64,000 nucleotides of DNA from JAJEAD01 sp965221555 (GCA_965221555.1 OZ244895.1:1612001-1676000); one strand, 5' to 3'; counted from the first letter of the stretch, positions 1-8,683 are shown. The notes: generated by a model from the letters alone, not told the origin. Made by a program: numbers and translations.

Positions 1-1
1 G

Positions 2-787
2 TACTACCTGACGGACGTGGTCGCGCTCGCGGTGGCCGACTCGGTCGCGGTGGCCGGGGTGGGGGTGGCCACCCCCGAGGAAGTCATGGGGGTCAACGAC
101 CGGATAGAGCTCGCCCGTCTCGAACGCTGCTTCCAGGCCCGGATGGTGGAGCAGCTCATGCGCGCGGGCGCGACCCTGCTCGATCCCGCCCGGGTCGAAG
201 TGCGTGGCCGGGTCCAGGTGGGGCGCGACGTGCGCATCGACATCGATGTGATCCTGGAAGGAGAGGTGGTGCTCGGTGACGGGGTGCGCATCGGCCCCTA
301 CACCCGCATCGCGTCGTCGCATCTGGGGGCGCGAAGCGAGGTGTACGGCCACTGCGAGATCGAGGACGCGAGGATTGGACAAAGCTGCCGCATCGGGCCC
401 TATGCGAGGCTGCGTGGCGGCGCGGAGCTCGAAGAGCGCGCCCGGATCGGCAACTTCGTCGAAGTGAAGGCGTCGCGTCTCGGCGTCGGTTCCAAGGCGA
501 TGCATCTGAGCTATCTCGGTGATTCGGACCTCGGCCGCGAAGTCAACATCGGCGCCGGCGCCATCACGTGCAACTTCGACGGCCTTGCCAAGCACCGCAC
601 GACGGTTGGGGATCACGCCTTCGTCGGCTCCGGGGTGGAGCTGGTGGCGCCGGTGGTGGTCGGGGAGGGCGCCACGATCGGCGCGGGCTCCACCATCTCG
701 AAGGATGCGCCGGCGGGCGCCCTCACGGTGGCGCGGGCGGCCCAGACCACCGTGACCCGATGGCGCAGAGGGCGCAAAGGCCACTGA
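2..787 (+). CDS. glmU: Bifunctional UDP-GlcNAc pyrophosphorylase / GlcN-1-P acetyltransferase, C-terminal part
   Basis: Makes UDP-N-acetylglucosamine for peptidoglycan and LPS in the cytoplasm. The gene is cut by the window edge: the open frame runs in from base 2 with YYLTDVVALAVAD, the end of the nucleotidyltransferase domain, followed by the linker VNDRIELARLE. The remaining 260 or so residues are left-handed beta-helix hexapeptide repeats ending in the acetyltransferase active site: MHLSYLGDSDLG carries the catalytic His and is followed by GAGAITCNFDG, matching GAGTITCNYDG of E. coli GlmU. It ends at TGA 785-787. Next on the same strand is glmS, the enzyme that starts this pathway, after 344 bp; glmU-glmS adjacency is common in gammaproteobacteria. 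Identification is secure. Confidence 0.96.
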   Translation, partial: YYLTDVVALAVADSVAVAGVGVATPEEVMGVNDRIELARLERCFQARMVEQLMRAGATLLDPARVEVRGRVQVGRDVRIDIDVILEGEVVLGDGVRIGPYTRIASSHLGARSEVYGHCEIEDARIGQSCRIGPYARLRGGAELEERARIGNFVEVKASRLGVGSKAMHLSYLGDSDLGREVNIGAGAITCNFDGLAKHRTTVGDHAFVGSGVELVAPVVVGEGATIGAGSTISKDAPAGALTVARAAQTTVTRWRRGRKGH

Positions 788-908
788 AGTCCCTACGTGC
801 GCCTTCGGAGGAGCTTGTGCGGTATCTTCCCGGTATGCGCCGGGCGAAGGTGCGCGGAAGTCGGCAGGAACGCGAGCGCAGCGGAAGATCGGTGAGACAT
901 TGCGGGCC

Positions 909-955
909 AGCCCTCATGTTTCACGGATTTTCGGCCGCTTCGGGCGCCAAGATGC
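909..955 (-). repeat. Dispersed intergenic repeat, inverted copy
   Basis: Read on the minus strand this gives GCATCTTGGCGCCCGAAG, then CGGCCGAAAATCCGTGAAAC and a GGGC end. That matches the copy at 62340-62386 almost base for base over its first 30 positions. Together with the plus-strand half copy at 882-907 it forms an imperfect inverted repeat. Confidence 0.6.
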
Positions 956-969
956 CGTGATAGTGGGGT

Positions 970-1090
970 GCACGGACCGAAAGACGCTGAAGTCGTAGCC
1001 GACACGAAGTCGTTGCGGCTTGAGGGAGTACAGCCCACTAGCGCTAGCATATTGGCGTCCGCAGTAGGAAATCGGTGAAATTTGCGGGCC
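970..1090 (+). repeat. Dispersed intergenic repeat, composite copy upstream of glmS
   Basis: Begins GCACGGACCGAAAG, continues through ACGAAGTCG and GGAGTAC, and ends in the 44-bp core GCATATTGGCGTC...AAATCGGTGAAATTTGCGGG (1047-1090). The same blocks in the same order occur upstream of glnA at 36917-37152, and the core recurs at 56561 and 62340 and, inverted, at 909-955 and 7060-7100. It ends 41 bp before the glmS start. Its function is unknown. Confidence 0.7.
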
Positions 1091-1131
1091 AGGATGCGGC
1101 CGGTGCCCGCGGGCGGCGACGGGAGCGGAGA

Positions 1132-2964
1132 ATGTGCGGAATCGTCGGAGCGATCGGGGAACGCGACATGGTCCCGATCCTGATGGAGGGCCTGCAGCGC
1201 CTTGAGTACCGGGGCTACGACTCCGCCGGTCTGGCGGTCATCGACGAGGACGCCCGGCTCGATCGCAGGCGCACCCCGGGCAAGGTGTCGCGTCTCGCCG
1301 ACATCCTCGAAGCGGAGCCGCTGCGGGGGCGGATCGGGATCGCCCATACCCGTTGGGCGACCCACGGCGCGGCGACCGAACGCAACGCCCATCCCCATGT
1401 CTCCGGGGGCGGGATTGCGGTGGTGCACAACGGCATCATCGAGAACCACGACACGCTGCGGGGCGAGCTCGCCGCGGACGGATTCGTCTTCGCCTCCGAA
1501 ACCGACACGGAGGTCATCGCCAACCTGATCCAACGCGAGCTGGGTGGCGGACACGATCTCGCGGATGCAGTGCGCACCGTGACGGAGAGGTTGAGCGGCG
1601 CCTTCGCGATTGGGGTCATCGACCGCAATCACCCCGATCGGGTGGTCGCGGCCCGTCTCGGCTGTCCGCTCGCGGTGGGCATCGGGGCGGGCGAGCACTT
1701 CCTCGCCTCCGACGTTGCCGCTCTCGTGCCGGTGACCCGGCGCTTCATCCACCTCGAAGACGGAGATGTGGCGGAGCTCTGCCGCGAACGGGTGTCGCTT
1801 ACCGGGGTGCGGGGCGTGGCGGTCACGCGCCCGGTGGTGGTGAGCAGGGTCTCCGCCGAAGCGGTGGAGCGTGGCCGCTACCGGCACTACATGCAGAAGG
1901 AGATCTTCGAACAACCACAGGCGATCGCCGATACTCTCGAGGGTCGGCTCGGGGCTCAGTCGGTGCTGGAGGCGGCCTTCGGTCCGAAGGCCACGACGCT
2001 CTTCGACCAGGTTGCGCGGGTGCAGATCGTCGCGTGCGGGACCAGCTACTTCGCCGGCATGGTGGCCCGCAACTGGTTCGAGGGGCTGGCCGGCATCCCC
2101 TGCAACGTGGAGGTCGCGAGCGAGTTTCGCTACCGGCATCCCGTGGCGAGCGCGGATACCCTGGTGGTCTCCATCTCCCAGTCGGGAGAGACCGCGGACA
2201 CGCTGGCCGCGGTACGTGGTGCGAAGCACCAGGGCTTCGGACCGACGCTGGCCATCTGCAACACGCCGGAAAGCGCCCTCGTGCGCGAGTCCGATCTGGT
2301 GCTGATGACCCGCGCCGGCCTCGAGATCGGCGTCGCTTCCACCAAGACCTTCCTCGCTTCGCTCACCGCGCTGCTTCTGCTCGTGGCCGCGCTCGGCCGA
2401 CGCCATGCTCTCGATGCGGAGAGCGAGGCGCGCATCGTCGCGCAGTTGCGCGAGCTGCCCGAGATCTGCCGCAAGGTGTTGGCGCTGGACGAGCGGATAG
2501 GCCTGCTCGCCCGGCGCCTGATCGACAAGCAGCACGCCCTCTTTCTCGGGCGCGGGGTCCAGTTTCCGGTGGCGCTGGAAGGGGCGCTCAAGCTCAAGGA
2601 GATCTCCTACATTCACGCCGAGGCCTATCCCGCGGGGGAGTTGAAGCACGGGCCGATTGCTCTGGTCGATTCGGAAATGCCGGTGGTGGCGGTCGCGCCC
2701 AACGACGCATTGCTCGAGAAGCTCAAATCGAACCTGGAGGAGGTCCGGGCCCGGGGAGGGGAGCTCTACGTTCTGACGGATCGCAGCTCCGGAGTCCGCC
2801 CCAGCCCGACCATGCATGTCCTCGAGCTTCCGTCGGCCGGAGCGCACGTCGCGCCCATCGTCTACGCGATTCCCTTGCAACTCCTCGCCTATCACGTGGC
2901 GGTGCAGAAGGGGACGGATGTGGACCAGCCGCGGAATCTCGCCAAGTCGGTAACGGTGGAGTAG
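1132..2964 (+). CDS. glmS: Glutamine--fructose-6-phosphate aminotransferase (isomerizing)
   Basis: Converts fructose-6-phosphate plus glutamine to glucosamine-6-phosphate, the entry step of amino sugar synthesis. It is 610 residues, the usual length. The ATG at 1132 is chosen because it gives MCGIVGAIG, where Cys after the removed Met is the N-terminal nucleophile of the glutaminase domain, and because GGGAGCGGAG precedes it. HTRWATHG and HNGIIENHD mark the glutaminase half. Two SIS domains follow, with VACGTSYFAG and SISQSGETADTLAA in the first. The C-terminus ENLAKSVTVE-like tail (here NLAKSVTVE) is the conserved end. It converges on the tlpA-like gene with only 8 bp between stops. The upstream region does not resemble the Gram-positive glmS ribozyme. 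Confidence 0.97.
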   Translation: MCGIVGAIGERDMVPILMEGLQRLEYRGYDSAGLAVIDEDARLDRRRTPGKVSRLADILEAEPLRGRIGIAHTRWATHGAATERNAHPHVSGGGIAVVHNGIIENHDTLRGELAADGFVFASETDTEVIANLIQRELGGGHDLADAVRTVTERLSGAFAIGVIDRNHPDRVVAARLGCPLAVGIGAGEHFLASDVAALVPVTRRFIHLEDGDVAELCRERVSLTGVRGVAVTRPVVVSRVSAEAVERGRYRHYMQKEIFEQPQAIADTLEGRLGAQSVLEAAFGPKATTLFDQVARVQIVACGTSYFAGMVARNWFEGLAGIPCNVEVASEFRYRHPVASADTLVVSISQSGETADTLAAVRGAKHQGFGPTLAICNTPESALVRESDLVLMTRAGLEIGVASTKTFLASLTALLLLVAALGRRHALDAESEARIVAQLRELPEICRKVLALDERIGLLARRLIDKQHALFLGRGVQFPVALEGALKLKEISYIHAEAYPAGELKHGPIALVDSEMPVVAVAPNDALLEKLKSNLEEVRARGGELYVLTDRSSGVRPSPTMHVLELPSAGAHVAPIVYAIPLQLLAYHVAVQKGTDVDQPRNLAKSVTVE

Positions 2965-2972
2965 CCCGGCGG

Positions 2973-3575
2973 CTATTCCAGGAGATTTCTCAGCCGTTCC
3001 ATGATGTGCGCGGAATCCATCTGCCGGGCGCCTTGCGCGGTATAGGCGAGATTCCCCGACCGGTCGACGATGAAGGTGTGGGGCAGGCCGAGCACCCCCC
3101 ACCGCGTGAAAGCCTCACCACCCGGATCCCTCAGCAAGGGAAAGGACAGGGTGGGCTCGAAATCCCCGGTGAAGCTTCTGATGTCCTGTGCACTCTCTCC
3201 CGCGTTCACTGCGAGGACCAGGACGCCTTCGTCCGCGAGCGCGTCGTACATGCGCTGCATGGCGGGCATCTCCGCCACGCAGGGTGGACACCAGGTCGCC
3301 CAGAAGTTGACGACGATCACCTTGCCCCGCAGATCGGCGAGTCGATATTCCCGTCCGTCGATGTCCTCGAGCGTCAGGGGCGGGGCGGGAGGACTTCCGT
3401 AGGCGACACTCAGCCCGTCGCGCAATACCTGCCCGCGAACCGGAACGCTCGCAACGAGAGCCAGAGCGGCGAGCAGGAGGAAGGCGCGGGTCGTCGACCG
3501 GCCCCATCCACCCGTCGCGCTCGAGGTGCGCATCGGGAGGACTCGCCGCGGTGCTCGATTCTTCCTGGAGTTCAT
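2973..3575 (-). CDS. TlpA-like periplasmic thiol:disulfide thioredoxin-fold protein
   Basis: A thioredoxin-fold protein with redox motif WCPPC inside FWATWCPPCVAEMP, preceded by NFW as in TlpA/ResA proteins. An N-terminal hydrophobic stretch (TRAFLLLAALALVASVPVRG) is a signal peptide or anchor, so it acts on the outer face of the inner membrane or in the periplasm. The C-terminal half has the cis-Pro loop GLPHTFIVD. Likely a reductant for periplasmic disulfides, for example in cytochrome c or cofactor maturation; no cytochrome genes lie nearby to confirm this. The start is uncertain: ATG at 3575 or 3533 would both keep the signal sequence. It is divergent from cysS with about 100 bp between starts. 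Confidence 0.85.
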   Translation of the reverse strand: MNSRKNRAPRRVLPMRTSSATGGWGRSTTRAFLLLAALALVASVPVRGQVLRDGLSVAYGSPPAPPLTLEDIDGREYRLADLRGKVIVVNFWATWCPPCVAEMPAMQRMYDALADEGVLVLAVNAGESAQDIRSFTGDFEPTLSFPLLRDPGGEAFTRWGVLGLPHTFIVDRSGNLAYTAQGARQMDSAHIMERLRNLLE

Positions 3576-3675
3576 GGCGAGAGTTAGCGATCCGTCGGCT
3601 GGTACGCGCTCGCCGCGTTGCGGGCTTGCTGATAGCATTTCACTGAAGGGATCGACTCGCTCCAGCCTCTCTCCC

Positions 3676-5076
3676 ATGCAGGTCTATAACACACTGACGC
3701 GCCGCAAGGAGGTGTTCGAGCCGCTCGATCCGGCCCGGGTGACCCTGTACGTATGCGGGCCGACGGTCTACGACTATGCGCATATCGGCAACGCCCGTCC
3801 CGCCGTGGTCTTCGATCTCCTGTTCCGGGTGCTGCGATATCGCTATCCGCAAGTCGTCTACGCGCGAAACTTCACCGACATCGACGACAAGATAAACGCC
3901 GCGGCGCAGGCGCAGGGCGTGGGCATCGAGGTCATCAGCGGCCGCTACACGCAGGCCTATCATGAAGACATGCGCGCGCTCCAGGTGCTGGAGCCGAGCA
4001 TCGAGCCCCGGGCAACGGACCATGTGTCGCGAATGGTGGACATGATCGAGGTCCTGGTCGCGAAGGGTCATGCCTACGAGGCGCAAGGTCACGTGCTCTT
4101 CCATGTGCCCTCCTTTCCCGGCTACGGGCAGCTCTCCGGGCAGCGGCGGGACGAACAGATCGATGGCGCTCGTGTCGAAGTGGCGCCGTACAAGAAGGAC
4201 GCGGTCGACTTCGTTCTGTGGAAACCGTCACCGCCCGAACTGCCGGGCTGGGACAGCCCCTGGGGCAGGGGGCGTCCCGGCTGGCATATCGAGTGCTCGT
4301 GCATGGCGAAGGCGCACCTCGGAGAGACTATCGACATTCATGCCGGCGGCAGCGATCTCATCTTTCCGCACCATGAGAACGAGATTGCCCAGAGCGTGTG
4401 CGCGCACGGGGGCGCTCCCTTTGCGCGCTACTGGATGCACAATGGCTATCTGAACATCGGTCGGAAGAAGATGGCGAAGTCGCTCGGCAATTCTCTGCTC
4501 GTGAAAGAGCTGCTGGCGCGCGCACCGGGTGAGGCGATTCGTCTCGCCCTGCTGTCCGCGCACTACCGCAGCCCGCTCGACTGGAGTGACGATGCGCTCG
4601 AGCAGTCGGCCCGTCGCCTCGACCGTCTCTACGGCACGATGCGCCATCTTTCCGAAGTTGAAGCGGCCGAGGGTTCGGGGCCTCCCCCCGCGCTCGTGGA
4701 GGCGCTCGAGGACGATCTGAACACTCCCGTCGCCCTGTCGGAGCTTTCGGCCGCGGCCCACCGGGCCAACCGTGCCAAGGGTCCGGCGGAACGGGCCGAA
4801 GCCCGTGCGGTGCTGGAACACGCCGGCGCTCTTCTCGGCGTGTTGCGGCACGATCCCGACGACTGGTTCGTGAAACGCTTTGGCGATGGGGTTGACGTGC
4901 AACGCGTCAACCGCCTGTTGGCGCAACGGCACCAGGCGCGGATGAACCGGGACTTCGAGCATGGGGACCGTATACGCGACGAGCTCGACCGGCTCGGCAT
5001 TGCGCTGGAGGACGGGCCGGAGGGCAGTACGTGGCGCCCCGCCCGCAGGACGCTCGAGGCGACGGCCCATGAGTGA
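3676..5076 (+). CDS. cysS: Cysteinyl-tRNA synthetase
   Basis: Charges tRNA-Cys. It is 466 residues, typical for the bacterial enzyme. Class I signature HIGH appears as AHIGNARP near residue 30, with zinc ligands in CGPTVYDYAHIG and IECSCMAKAHLG, plus HAGGSDLIFPHHENE. The KMSKS loop reads KMAKSLGNS, a common variant. The ATG at 3676 gives MQVYNTLTRRKEVFEP, the usual N-terminus. Its last codons overlap the start of yidD (5069-5076), so the two are translationally coupled at the head of a four-gene + strand run. Confidence 0.97.
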   Translation: MQVYNTLTRRKEVFEPLDPARVTLYVCGPTVYDYAHIGNARPAVVFDLLFRVLRYRYPQVVYARNFTDIDDKINAAAQAQGVGIEVISGRYTQAYHEDMRALQVLEPSIEPRATDHVSRMVDMIEVLVAKGHAYEAQGHVLFHVPSFPGYGQLSGQRRDEQIDGARVEVAPYKKDAVDFVLWKPSPPELPGWDSPWGRGRPGWHIECSCMAKAHLGETIDIHAGGSDLIFPHHENEIAQSVCAHGGAPFARYWMHNGYLNIGRKKMAKSLGNSLLVKELLARAPGEAIRLALLSAHYRSPLDWSDDALEQSARRLDRLYGTMRHLSEVEAAEGSGPPPALVEALEDDLNTPVALSELSAAAHRANRAKGPAERAEARAVLEHAGALLGVLRHDPDDWFVKRFGDGVDVQRVNRLLAQRHQARMNRDFEHGDRIRDELDRLGIALEDGPEGSTWRPARRTLEATAHE

Positions 5077-5335
5077 GCATCAACGCGCCCGGCCGGGACC
5101 GGGACCGAGCGCCGCGGCCCGCGGGCTGCGCAGTCTGGTGCGAGGCTATCAGTACTTCATCTCTCCCGCGTTTCCCCCCGCCTGCCGGCATCTGCCGACC
5201 TGCTCGGCGTACGCGGTCGAAGCCATCACGAAACACGGCGCGGTGCGAGGAGGAGCCATGAGTCTCCACCGCCTGCTCCGATGCCATCCGTGGGGGACCA
5301 GCGGCTTCGATCCGGTGCCTGAGCGTCGGCGCTGA
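5069..5335 (+). CDS. yidD: Membrane protein insertion efficiency factor YidD
   Basis: Small (88 residues) membrane-associated protein that assists YidC-dependent insertion. The family core is clear: GYQYFISPAFPPACRHLPTCSAYAVEAITKHG, then LHRLLRCHPWGTSGFDPVP, with the conserved Cys residues. The ATG at 5069 sits inside the cysS 3' end (ATGAGTGA) and its TGA overlaps the next ATG (TGATG). In most gammaproteobacteria yidD lies in the rpmH-rnpA-yidC locus near the origin; here it has been relocated into a cysS operon. The identification is secure; the consequence of relocation is unknown. Confidence 0.93.
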   Translation: MSEHQRARPGPGPSAAARGLRSLVRGYQYFISPAFPPACRHLPTCSAYAVEAITKHGAVRGGAMSLHRLLRCHPWGTSGFDPVPERRR

Positions 5336-6744
5336 TGCTTCGGGAAGAGGGGACGGGGGTGAACTGGGGGCCCGACGACTGGAGAAGCCGCCCCGCGGCT
5401 CAGCAGCCGGTGTATCCGAACGCGGCCGCACTGGCCGAGGTCGAAGAGCGAATCTCGCATTATCCCCCGCTGGTGTTTGCGGGGGAGGCGCGACTGCTGG
5501 AGAGCGAGCTTGCCCGGGTGAGCCGAGGCGAAGCCTTTCTCCTGCAAGGGGGAGATTGCGCGGAAAGCTTTGCCGAGTTTCATCCCGACAAGATACGCGA
5601 CACCTTTCGCGTGCTGCTGCAGATGGCGGTGGTGCTCACCTTTGGAGCCGCATGTCCGGTGGTCAAGGTCGGTCGTCTCGCCGGGCAGTTTGCGAAGCCG
5701 CGTTCAGAGCCCACCGAAGAACGCGATGGGGTGGCGCTGCCCTCCTACCGCGGGGACATCGTCAACAGCATCGAATTCAGTCCCGTGGCCCGGACTCCGG
5801 ACCCCGACCGCATGCTGCAGGCCTACGCACAGGCCGCCTCCACCCTCAATCTCCTGCGTGCTTTCGCCCAGGGGGGCTTCGCGGATCTACACCGGGTCCA
5901 CGGGTGGAACCTCGATTTCCTGGGGGAAGCGCGCTGGGCGGAACAGTATCGGGAGATGGCGGACCGTATCGGGGAGACTCTGGAGTTCATGGAGGCTTGC
6001 GGCATTACCGCCAAGACCAGTCCGCAGGTCAGCCAGACCGCCTTCTACACCTCGCATGAGGCACTGCTGCTCGGCTACGAACGCTCGCTCACCCGCGTCG
6101 ATTCCTCGTCGGGGGACTGGTACGACACGTCTGCGCACCTTCTGTGGATCGGGGACCGGACCCGTCAGCCGGAGGGCGCCCATGTCGAGTTCCTGCGGGG
6201 GGTGTCCAATCCCGTCGGCTTCAAGGCGGGCCCCGGGATCGGGTCGGACGAGCTGCTCACACTCCTGGATGCGCTGAATCCAGACAATCGCGCGGGCCGC
6301 GTCGTCGTGATCTCCCGCATGGGGGCGGACAAGGTGCAGGAGACGCTGCCGGGGCTGGTGCGGGCGGCGACGCGGGAGGGCCGGCACGTCGTGTGGTCCT
6401 GTGACCCGATGCACGGCAACACCGAAAAGTCGACCAACGGCTACAAGACGCGGCGATTCGAGCGGATTCTCTGCGAGGTGCGGCGCTTCTTCGAGGTACA
6501 CGAGGCCGAGGGCACATACGCCGGGGGAATCCATGTCGAGATGACGGGCGCCAACGTCACGGAGTGCACCGGAGGAGCCCAGGCCATACGCGAGCAGGAT
6601 CTGGCCGATCGCTACCATACCCATTGCGACCCCCGGCTCAACGCGAGTCAGAGCCTGGAGCTCGCGTTCCGGCTCGCGGAAATGCTCAAGGTCGAGCGGC
6701 GGCGTCGATCGGAGGCAGCGACAGGGGGGAAGGGTGGCGATTGA
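5335..6744 (+). CDS. 3-deoxy-D-arabino-heptulosonate-7-phosphate synthase, class II (plant/mycobacterial type)
   Basis: Condenses phosphoenolpyruvate and erythrose-4-phosphate in the first step of aromatic amino acid synthesis. At 469 residues it matches the type II family, not the ~350-residue type I. Seen: WGPDDWRSRPAAQQPVYP at the N-terminus, LLQGGDCAESFAEF (metal-binding Cys), SRMGADKVQETLP, CDPMHGNTEKSTNGYKTR, and HVEMTGANVTECTGG. It starts at ATG 5335 overlapping the yidD stop and runs 11 bp into the Trm112 gene. A second, unrelated type I enzyme for the same reaction lies 410 bp downstream on the other strand. Confidence 0.95.
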   Translation: MLREEGTGVNWGPDDWRSRPAAQQPVYPNAAALAEVEERISHYPPLVFAGEARLLESELARVSRGEAFLLQGGDCAESFAEFHPDKIRDTFRVLLQMAVVLTFGAACPVVKVGRLAGQFAKPRSEPTEERDGVALPSYRGDIVNSIEFSPVARTPDPDRMLQAYAQAASTLNLLRAFAQGGFADLHRVHGWNLDFLGEARWAEQYREMADRIGETLEFMEACGITAKTSPQVSQTAFYTSHEALLLGYERSLTRVDSSSGDWYDTSAHLLWIGDRTRQPEGAHVEFLRGVSNPVGFKAGPGIGSDELLTLLDALNPDNRAGRVVVISRMGADKVQETLPGLVRAATREGRHVVWSCDPMHGNTEKSTNGYKTRRFERILCEVRRFFEVHEAEGTYAGGIHVEMTGANVTECTGGAQAIREQDLADRYHTHCDPRLNASQSLELAFRLAEMLKVERRRRSEAATGGKGGD

Positions 6745-7000
6745 CGGTCGCCTGCTCGAGATTCTGGTGTGCCCGGCGAGCCGGGTGCCGATCAAGCGCC
6801 TTGCGAAGGACCGGCTCGCCGTTCTGAATCGGCATCGCGAGCGCAACGGACTGGTGCGCGTTGACGGCAGCAGCGTGGAGAAGCGCCTCGAGGAGGCGCT
6901 CGTCACCATCGACGGCAAGACCGTCTATGCGGTGGAGTCGGGCATTCCGGTAATGCTCGAGGATCAGGGCATCTCCGCGCACCAGATTCCGGGGTGGTAG
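6734..7000 (+). CDS. Trm112 family protein
   Basis: An 88-residue Trm112-like protein (YcaR family): LLEILVCPASRVPIKRL at the N-terminus and a C-terminal SGIPVMLEDQG, the family hallmark. Members in eukaryotes and archaea activate methyltransferases; the bacterial role is poorly defined. The start is GTG 6734, inside the end of the aro gene, after AGGGGGGAAG, which serves as Shine-Dalgarno. Odd point: only one Cys of the usual CP-x-C-KG metal site is present (CPASRVPIKR), so zinc binding is probably lost. Last gene of the cysS run. Confidence 0.85.
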   Translation: MAIDGRLLEILVCPASRVPIKRLAKDRLAVLNRHRERNGLVRVDGSSVEKRLEEALVTIDGKTVYAVESGIPVMLEDQGISAHQIPGW

Positions 7001-7059
7001 AGGGCCGGACACGCACGAGGAAGCCTTCTTCGGTGCGACCTGGCAGATGTGACTCGACA

Positions 7060-7100
7060 TCAGCCCGCACGCTTTTCCGATTCTCGCCGGCTTCGCGCCC
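7060..7100 (-). repeat. Dispersed intergenic repeat, degenerate copy
   Basis: On the minus strand, GGCGCGAAGCCGG, then GAGAATCGG and AGCGTGCGGGCTG, matching the end of the family core. It lies between the convergent Trm112 and class I DAHP synthase genes. Confidence 0.5.
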
Positions 7101-7154
7101 GAAGCTGCCGTAAACCGGTACGGCGCCGCGATTCGAAGTCCTGGTCTCGGCTCG

Positions 7155-8231
7155 TCAGCCGGCGAGCGCCAGTCCGGTCACTCGCCGGCGCTCCCGCACG
7201 GCCGAGGCCAGCTCCCGTAGCATCTCGACACTGTCGTCCCAGCCGATGCAGGCGTCGGTGATGCTTTGGCCGTAGACGAGGTCTTGCGGGCTCTTCACAT
7301 CCTGACGGCCGGCCTTGAGATGGCTCTCGATCATCACCCCGGCAATGCGATGCTGGCCGTTTGCGATCTGCGCGCACACATCGCGGCAGACTTCGCGTTG
7401 CCGCTCGTGGCGCTTGCGGCTGTTGGCGTGACTGAAGTCGATCATCAGACCTTCGTCGAGGCCCGCCTTGCCCAGGCTGTGCCCGGCCCGCTCGACGTTC
7501 GCGGCGTCGAAGTTGGGGGCATCGGCGCCGCCGCGCAGAATGATGTGGGTGTCGGCATTGCCGGAGGTGGCGAAGATCGCCGACCGCGCGTTCTGAGTGA
7601 AGGAGAGGAAGCAGTGCGGATGCCTGGCCGCGCGCACCGCATCGATCGCGATATCGAGGTTTCCGTCGGTGCCGTTCTTGAAGCCCACCGGACATGATAG
7701 GCCCGATGCAAGCTCCCGGTGGACCTGACTCTCGGTCGTGCGGGCGCCGATCGCACCCCAGCTCACCAGATCGGCGAGATACTGCGGGGTGAGTATGTCG
7801 AGAAACTCCACTCCGGCCGGTACGTCGTGCTCGTTGAGGGAGACGAGCAGCTCTCGCGCCACCCGCAGTCCCTTGTTGATATCGAAACTGCCGTTCAGGT
7901 CGGGATCATTGATGAGTCCTTTCCATCCGATGGTGGTGCGAGGCTTTTCGAAGTAGACCCGCATCACGATCAGCAGATCCTGGCGCAGCTCCTTGCGAAG
8001 TCCCGATAGACGTTGCGCATACTCTCGCGCCGCCACCGGATCATGAATCGAGCAGGGCCCGATCACCACCAGGAGGCGCTTGTCGTCGCCATGGATGATT
8101 CGTTGAACTCCGGCGCGGCTTCGCACTACGGTCTCCGTCGCGCGCGCGGTCATCGGAAACTGGGCGTGAAGGTCGGCGGGAGTAACGATTTCGCGGATGG
8201 ACCTGATGCGCAGATCCTCGGTCGCCTGCAT
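7155..8231 (-). CDS. aroG: 3-deoxy-7-phosphoheptulonate synthase, class I (AroF/G/H type)
   Basis: Same reaction as the class II enzyme at 5335 but an unrelated-length protein of 358 residues. Seen: LLVVIGPCSIHDP, VYFEKPRTTIGWKGLINDP, WGAIGARTTESQVHRELASGLS, VGFKNGTDG, and IDFSHANSRK, all type I-alpha motifs. The C-terminus ends in SITDACIGWDDSVEMLRELA. The ATG at 8231 gives a normal E. coli-like N-terminus; the frame extends upstream without family similarity. Which of the Phe-, Tyr- or Trp-sensitive forms it is cannot be read with confidence. It stands alone on the minus strand. Confidence 0.93.
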   Translation of the reverse strand: MQATEDLRIRSIREIVTPADLHAQFPMTARATETVVRSRAGVQRIIHGDDKRLLVVIGPCSIHDPVAAREYAQRLSGLRKELRQDLLIVMRVYFEKPRTTIGWKGLINDPDLNGSFDINKGLRVARELLVSLNEHDVPAGVEFLDILTPQYLADLVSWGAIGARTTESQVHRELASGLSCPVGFKNGTDGNLDIAIDAVRAARHPHCFLSFTQNARSAIFATSGNADTHIILRGGADAPNFDAANVERAGHSLGKAGLDEGLMIDFSHANSRKRHERQREVCRDVCAQIANGQHRIAGVMIESHLKAGRQDVKSPQDLVYGQSITDACIGWDDSVEMLRELASAVRERRRVTGLALAG

Positions 8232-8683
8232 GGAATGCCTCTCGTGCGGATCGATTGAGGCGAGGATTTTATCCGCCGCATTATTCAGGCGCCACGCCAC
8301 GGCGACGATTGCGAGCCGAACCCACCGGGAGCGGCTTCGATTGCCCCTCCGGCGCGCGTCGCGGAAGAGCGGGCGGTGGGACGACCGGCAACGTAGATCT
8401 GGCCGCCTTGGTTCCCGACGGACGGCCGCCCCGGACACGCATCCGCCGGCATGGAGGGCATCGAATGCGAATCGGGGGGAGGCGCAGTCCGGTCGGACTA
8501 CGCCTGCGCAGCCCGACTCGCAATCCCCATCGCCCGGGTCGAAACCTGCGCGCTCTTGCTTCGTGAGTCAGCGAGGCATGGCAACCAGGGGCCGTGCGCC
8601 GGTTGGGCCGCGCGGTCGCGATGCTTGTTCAAACTCCTTCGGCAGTGCGAAAATTCTCGATTCCAGTGGGTTCAGGATCGCCG
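8232..8683. other. Intergenic region between aroG and the rubredoxin gene
   Basis: About 450 bp between divergent genes. Only short arginine-rich shadow frames are present. It must contain the aroG and rubredoxin promoters, but I could not assign -35/-10 boxes. Nothing else is evident. Confidence 0.5.

Larger units (their letters stand above)
788..1131. other. glmU-glmS intergenic region carrying dispersed repeats
   Basis: No gene is visible. It holds three copies or part-copies of the dispersed repeat described separately (882-907 plus, 909-955 minus, 1047-1090 plus). The first two face each other and could form an imperfect hairpin. A purine-rich Shine-Dalgarno stretch (GGGAGCGGAG) lies just before the glmS ATG. 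I could not assign a promoter. Confidence 0.6.

Noticed and set aside
788..1131. Possible glmS ribozyme upstream of glmS
   Set aside because: The ribozyme is known from Gram-positive bacteria and its core is not recognisable here; the spacer is explained by repeats.
793..3102. 769-codon minus-strand open frame opposite glmS
   Set aside because: Antisense shadow of a high-GC gene; His/Arg-rich composition, no domain.
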